The notes beneath the pieces are model-generated. The model did no database searches. It saw nothing but the letters and a program-made list of their open reading frames with translations, and had not been told where the DNA came from. Below, in pieces: positions 61,601 through 64,000 of a stretch of 64,000 nucleotides of DNA. The number at the start of each line of letters is the position of its first letter. Position 1 is the first letter of the stretch. The stretch covers positions 124,001 through 188,000 of the forward strand of contig NZ_FOMH01000002.1 of the NCBI RefSeq assembly GCF_900112575.1, read 5' to 3'. Position numbers and translations under genes: made by a program. Source of the stretch: Flavobacterium phragmitis. GTDB lineage: Bacteria > Bacteroidota > Bacteroidia > Flavobacteriales > Flavobacteriaceae.

Positions 61601-64000
61601 TGGCCTGCAGGTGTTCCCGGCGGAATAGTAACTCGTCCGGAAGATGCAACCAGTTCCGGAACTGGAGCTCCGGGAGTTTTTGGTGCTGCAGGAATTAAAA
61701 TTGAAGGTGTAAGAAGTCCCGCTAAATTAATATTTACTGGCGCTGCGTTGAAAGTATCATTGCTTGTGTAGGCATTAATTATATTAACCGCCCCCTCGTA
61801 ACCATTGACATCTGCCACCAAATCGTCATTTGCTGCAATTGGAGCAGGATCGACAACAATTGCAATACTGGCATCCGAGCAATTAGCCGGATTTAATTTT
61901 TCACAGATGTGGTATTTAATATAATAGGTATCAGCCGGCGTTCCTGCAGGCACGCTTACCCAGCCCGTTGCTGGACTAAAAACTGGAACATTCGCTCCAG
62001 GATATGCTTCATCCGCGGCTGTTTCCTGTGTAACTATTATTTCACTAAGATTTGCAGCTGTAATTGGAACTCCATTTAAACTATCATTGGTTAAGGCGTT
62101 AACCACGTTTATCTGTCCCGTATAACCATTAATATTTTGAGCTGTATCATCATCAGCATCAATAATTGTAGTCTCAACCTGCACTAAAATACTTGCCGTA
62201 TCGCAATTGGAAGGACTGGCAATTTCGCATATGCTGTATTTAATTTCATAAAGCCCTTTTACAGTTCCTGCCGGCACATTTACATTTCCTGTAGCAGTAT
62301 CTAAAACCGGCACGTTCAAAACAGCAGGATCAATTGGCGATGCCGGACTGGTCACTGAAAGCGTTACATTGGAAAGCGTAGCCTGCGCGCTTGCCAGTCT
62401 GTCATTTGTTAAAGCATTAATAACATTATTTGCTCCCGTATAACCATTAACAGCAGGAACCGCAACATCAATTCTGGCGTCAATCCCAGCAGTTGTCACC
62501 GCTACAGTTTCAGTTGCTGTTGAGCAGCTGCTTAAATTTCCGGCTTCACAGATGGTATACGTTAAAGTATAATCGTCTGCCGGAGTTCCTGCCGCTACAG
62601 AAATCGTGTTGGTTAAAGAATCAAAGGCCAGATAACTTGAAATAGAATTTATGGTAACCTGAACATTGGACGCAGTTACCGGAAGTCCATTCAATGTATC
62701 GCTGTCTAAAATAGTCTGCGTTCCCGTATTTCCTCCAAGATCGCCGGAGATTGAAGCAAAAGTTTCTGCAACAGCACAAATTCTATTAAAAACGCTAAAA
62801 GGCGTACCGGAAGAAATACAGGCATTTAACCCGACCCTTCTCACATATATAGTTATAGTTCCTGAGGGCAGTCCGCTAAAGATATTACTCGCCTGAAAAG
62901 CTATTCCATCTTTACTGTACTCAAAACCGGTTCCTAAATCAGGATTCGTAACGGCAATGGTTCCTGTCGCATTTGCACAGGAAGGCTGCTGGGTTACTGC
63001 ACCAATTGGGGCGGCAGGCATATCAAAAACATTTAAGGTTACAGTGTTTGAGATCGTCTGGCAGCCTGCCTGAGATTGGGAAACTAAAACTCTAAAATAC
63101 CTATTGCCAGCAGTTGAATATTCTGGGGTGGTGTAAGAAGCTGTTGTTCCGCCGCTGCCATCGGTTACATTCGTATAAGGCCCGGATAAGACTGATGCCG
63201 TCTGCCATTGATAGGATATAGTGCCAGGCGGGATATTTCCCGAAGCCGCCACCGTAAAAGTATTGGATTGGTTAATGCAAACTTCGCCATCCATTGGCTG
63301 GGTGCTTATTAGAGGAGATTCAAAAACATTTACTTCTGCTGCATCAGAATTAACAATCCCGCAGCCTGCTCCTGAATCCGTTACGCGCAATCTGTAAAAA
63401 GTATTTATACTGATATTGCCCGTTGTATAGGTTGCTGAATTAGCACCTGTGCCATCGGTTACATTTGCCCATCCGGCTGTTCCATCCAATGATTTTTGCC
63501 ATTGGTAAGTGAAATTTCCAGAGCCGCCTGCAACCCCTGATGACATTGTAAAAATTCCTCCTTCGCAAATATTTCCTCCCGCTGGCTGGGCTGTAATAAC
63601 CGGGTCCGGGATTACTGCTGCCATAACAGCATTACTTACAAGGGTGCAGGCTGGATTTGACGTTGTTATTACAGCGCGATAATAGGTTGAGGCCGATAAT
63701 GGTGCTGTGGTGTAATTTGCCGTTGCTCCTCCGGTTCCGGTAGAAACATCCGTCCAAGCCGCTGTGCCATCCTGGGAACTTTGCCATTGATAGGCAAATG
63801 CAGCTGGACCTCCATTGGCAGAAGCCGCTGTTGATAATGAAACCGTCCCCCCCGAACAAACCGGAGCCGGAACATTTGGCTGGGTTGTAATGCTTGGAAT
63901 AATAACGGCCGAAACATTTGACGTTACCGGGTCGCAGCCCTGGGTTCCTTCAGAAATCGCCACTACATAATAAGTGTTTTGGGTTAAAGCCGGAGTTGTG
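55621..64000 (-). CDS. Giant T9SS-exported adhesin (SprB-like), 5' end outside window
   Basis: At least 2790 residues; the frame is still open at the window edge, so the start lies beyond. Visible order (numbers from codon 63963): three Ig-like/PKD-type domains with YQWQ motifs (1-310), a short domain with Cys (310-395), 18 tandem ~105-residue cadherin-like repeats (395-2335), three DUF11/DUF7507-like domains (SFRITNTGAIDLANVTVTDP and relatives; 2335-2680), and a gliding_CHU_C-type T9SS type-B sorting domain (CKITIYNAVSPNGDGRNEVF, IYDRWGVLVYDA, GYLYLSGN). It would be exported by the T9SS and act on the cell surface. Partners are the PorP/SprF and OmpA genes downstream. Confidence 0.95.
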   Translation of the reverse strand, partial: TTPALTQNTYYVVAISEGTQGCDPVTSNVSAVIIPSITTQPNVPAPVCSGGTVSLSTAASANGGPAAFAYQWQSSQDGTAAWTDVSTGTGGATANYTTAPLSASTYYRAVITTSNPACTLVSNAVMAAVIPDPVITAQPAGGNICEGGIFTMSSGVAGGSGNFTYQWQKSLDGTAGWANVTDGTGANSATYTTGNISINTFYRLRVTDSGAGCGIVNSDAAEVNVFESPLISTQPMDGEVCINQSNTFTVAASGNIPPGTISYQWQTASVLSGPYTNVTDGSGGTTASYTTPEYSTAGNRYFRVLVSQSQAGCQTISNTVTLNVFDMPAAPIGAVTQQPSCANATGTIAVTNPDLGTGFEYSKDGIAFQASNIFSGLPSGTITIYVRRVGLNACISSGTPFSVFNRICAVAETFASISGDLGGNTGTQTILDSDTLNGLPVTASNVQVTINSISSYLAFDSLTNTISVAAGTPADDYTLTYTICEAGNLSSCSTATETVAVTTAGIDARIDVAVPAVNGYTGANNVINALTNDRLASAQATLSNVTLSVTSPASPIDPAVLNVPVLDTATGNVNVPAGTVKGLYEIKYSICEIASPSNCDTASILVQVETTIIDADDDTAQNINGYTGQINVVNALTNDSLNGVPITAANLSEIIVTQETAADEAYPGANVPVFSPATGWVSVPAGTPADTYYIKYHICEKLNPANCSDASIAIVVDPAPIAANDDLVADVNGYEGAVNIINAYTSNDTFNAAPVNINLAGLLTPSILIPAAPKTPGAPVPELVASSGRVTIPPGTPAGQYQIKYQICENLNTPAVPPTAGDSRTGNCDDAVIIINVIAPPIVANDDSASGINSHEGAANVLNAYDNDSLNGGTLDLNDITAAVISAPGLIGGGPIPSFDLAGGSVSVPPQTPAGEYKFVYRICETLNPANCDQAAITITVVPAQILAADDIPSASVNGFTGNPSVINALDNDTLDGVLVDPAEVEISVLTAATPINGSPVPILDASTGNVSVPAGTAAGSYSITYRLREILNLSNSDTAIISIEVIAPAIEANDDTAANINGYLTTADAINVLANDNLNGALTNLNQVTVTVDTPASSINGGPVPTLEPLTGMVNVAAGTPAGDYEIRYHICEKLNAANCDDAAVFINVISAPIDAVDDTAGNINGFLGANNVVNALTNDKLNGTAAVPSQVTIGNIVAAAPINGGLVPVLDPLTGNVNVPSGTAAGSYTIGYTLSENLNTANSDTAEITIIVTAPAIIANNDSAGNINGLAGANNVLNAIANDRLNGMDIQFNAIDITSVSTVTPAGYAAGNPVPLLNTAAGTVDVPAGTSAGTYTIHYRICEKLNPSNCSEADIAITVLAAGIIAKDDFVQNINGYGGADNVVNALANDLLNGAAVSFAQVNIAHIGTTAPVTSTNGNVPVLNTITGTVDVPLLTQSGTYVIQYEICEKLNPANCSQASIYVVVDRPQIEAEDDLITNIDGYLGAPEVLNAFTSNDKYDGGALTDINLVIRTVVSPAAPIGGGAVPFLLPATGQVSIPQRTPAGTYQIRYMICDRLNPLNCDQATITILVLAPPIAANDDFADNINGNTGAANVLNAYSNDTLDGLPMDFSDFSAKLITPASSINGAPVPVLNVLTGNVDVPAGTHAGTYFITYEICGSLNSGNCDQAVITVRVAAATIDAVDDNASGINGFAGTASAINVLDNDTLNGVLVNPAEVLITNVVPAASINGGTVPVLNAATGVVSVAAGTTAGTYTISYRLREASTLLNFDDAVITVVVDAPEIAANDDALANINGYIATANAIDVLANDTLNGAAASLSNVTITVDEAAAPINGGPVPTLEPLTGMVSVAAGTPAADYEIKYRICENLNPTNCNDAAVYITVIGPTILAADDTVANVNGYAGADNVINAIANDLLNGTAVQLAQVAITSMGTATPADYTAANPVPVLNAATGNVDVPAGTSAGIYTIHYGICEKLNPGNCSEADITVEVSAAAIIANNDINLNVNGYVGSANALNVLDNDSFNDSSIEAKKAKAAAINISQITITVLNPADPINGNPNVPVLDAATGIISVPAKTPAGLYTIQYRIAENLNPSNFDDAAVFITVTAAAIEANNDTVLNINGFDGQANIANAIANDNLNGAPAQLAEIAIAVVTPAAPINAGPVPVLDTVSGNASVPTGTPSGTYAIRYSICENLNPTNCSEADIIVTVISGPIIANDDAAGGINGLDGASNVVNVLTNDLLDNAAPTLAQIKINVLSPADPIAAGAVPALDPATGFVSVPAGTSSGIYTIVYSICENLNALNCDQAVIKISVSQPGIALVKRGVFSDTNGDGYAQPGELIRYSFRITNTGAIDLANVTVTDPKAVITGNPIAALATGQSDTTSYTGSYVLTQADINAGFVVNQALVTAQPAVGAAIEDLSDSDDPALIGDDDPTVTPVIQFKDLTLVKGGQLSGSGGVGSVINYSFTVRNTGNVPLTNVVIADPMLAAASIAVTPSTLAPGATGTATASYTVTAADAANGAVINTAVAIGDDPQGGSVTDVSDSTDPALTGDDDPTVIDLTLRPSIALVKTAVFNDENKNGYAEIGETVTYHFAVTNTGNVVLVNTVIKDPKPGLSITGDPIILKQGETNTAAFVGTYVLTAADIEAGLVENQAEVTAVSPDGLTASDLSDDNSTAENDPTILSLNACKITIYNAVSPNGDGRNEVFKIDNIKCYTDSYVQIYDRWGVLVYDAYGYDNESVAFRGISEGRATVNKQKRLPDGTYFYVITYKTYLNEPISKTGYLYLSGN
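57060..62770 (-). repeat. 18 tandem ~105-codon repeats in the adhesin gene
   Basis: Each unit has the order xxANDDxxxNINGYxGAxN, NVxNALxNDxLNG, a variable strand, PVPVLDxATGxVxVPAGTPA, YxIxYxICExLNPxNCD and xAxIxIxV. The paired DD and ND motifs look like calcium-binding cadherin-like loops. Repeats 1 and 2 (the most N-terminal) are the most diverged. Unit 4 has an ~11-residue insertion before its second Cys; unit 16 has an ~8-residue insertion. Confidence 0.9.

Noticed and set aside
57060..62770. CRISPR-like periodic structure
   Set aside because: The period is ~315 bp and it is a coding repeat; no short identical repeats with unique spacers.
55621..63963. Many open frames antisense to the adhesin repeats
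   Set aside because: They recur with the repeat period and copy the codon pattern of the sense gene; no starts or promoters.

Overview
The window looks like chromosomal DNA of a Bacteroidota bacterium, most probably Flavobacterium or a close relative. The DNA is AT-rich, many genes follow a TAnnTTTG -7 promoter element, and the gene content is typical of the group: a type IX secretion (T9SS) adhesin with a gliding_CHU_C-type end, a PorP/SprF-like protein, DUF2490 proteins, LytTR regulators and fused ABC permease/M1 peptidases. No rRNA, complete tRNA, CRISPR array or intact transposase was found.

Layout. (1) 1-6.5 kb: start of an RND-type efflux operon (TetR, TolC, HlyD-like adaptor) on the minus strand, a divergent SDR/HxlR pair with paired operators, an AraC regulator and small secreted proteins. 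(2) 6.6-13.1 kb: orphan response regulators, a conserved small protein, a cold shock gene, and decayed genes (histidine kinase, Crp-like, AraC and alcohol-dehydrogenase remnants). (3) 13.1-32.5 kb: an accessory zone. A PAS histidine kinase is followed by an S41 peptidase, two LytS/LytTR two-component pairs placed tail to tail, and an ABC exporter whose permease is fused to an M1 peptidase. Then come HipBA, a membrane-anchored PIN protein, a Crp regulator and an AhpD-like protein. Three copies of a ~190 bp element (C1-C3) sit between these cargo blocks. Two copies of another ~150 bp element, four copies of a ~75-105 bp element and several GTGGCA-type repeats lie in the gaps. (4) 32.7-40.6 kb: a second and third set of cytosolic PAS kinases, single-domain receivers and two families of very small conserved proteins that recur with them. 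(5) 41.2-52.7 kb: a sulfatase region with a formylglycine-generating enzyme, an arylsulfatase with the matching cysteine motif, a HAD lipoprotein, several outer-membrane barrel proteins and a DUF6515-like protein. (6) 52.7-64 kb: a T9SS surface module on the minus strand, made of a giant adhesin that runs off the window, a PorP/SprF-like protein and an OmpA/TPR/PD40 protein.

How it fits together. The soluble kinases lack output domains and membrane anchors, and five separate single-domain receivers lie nearby, so they probably form branched phosphorelays; the small proteins are candidate partners. The LytTR pairs stand next to the ABC/M1 exporter and may control it. The formylglycine enzyme would activate the sulfatase. 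The adhesin would be exported by the T9SS with help from its adjacent PorP/SprF protein.

The most unusual observations are the C elements that punctuate accessory cargo, the recurring kinase/receiver/small-protein toolkit, and an all-or-none cysteine pair across 18 adhesin repeats. All functional statements rest on motif reading; no database search was possible.
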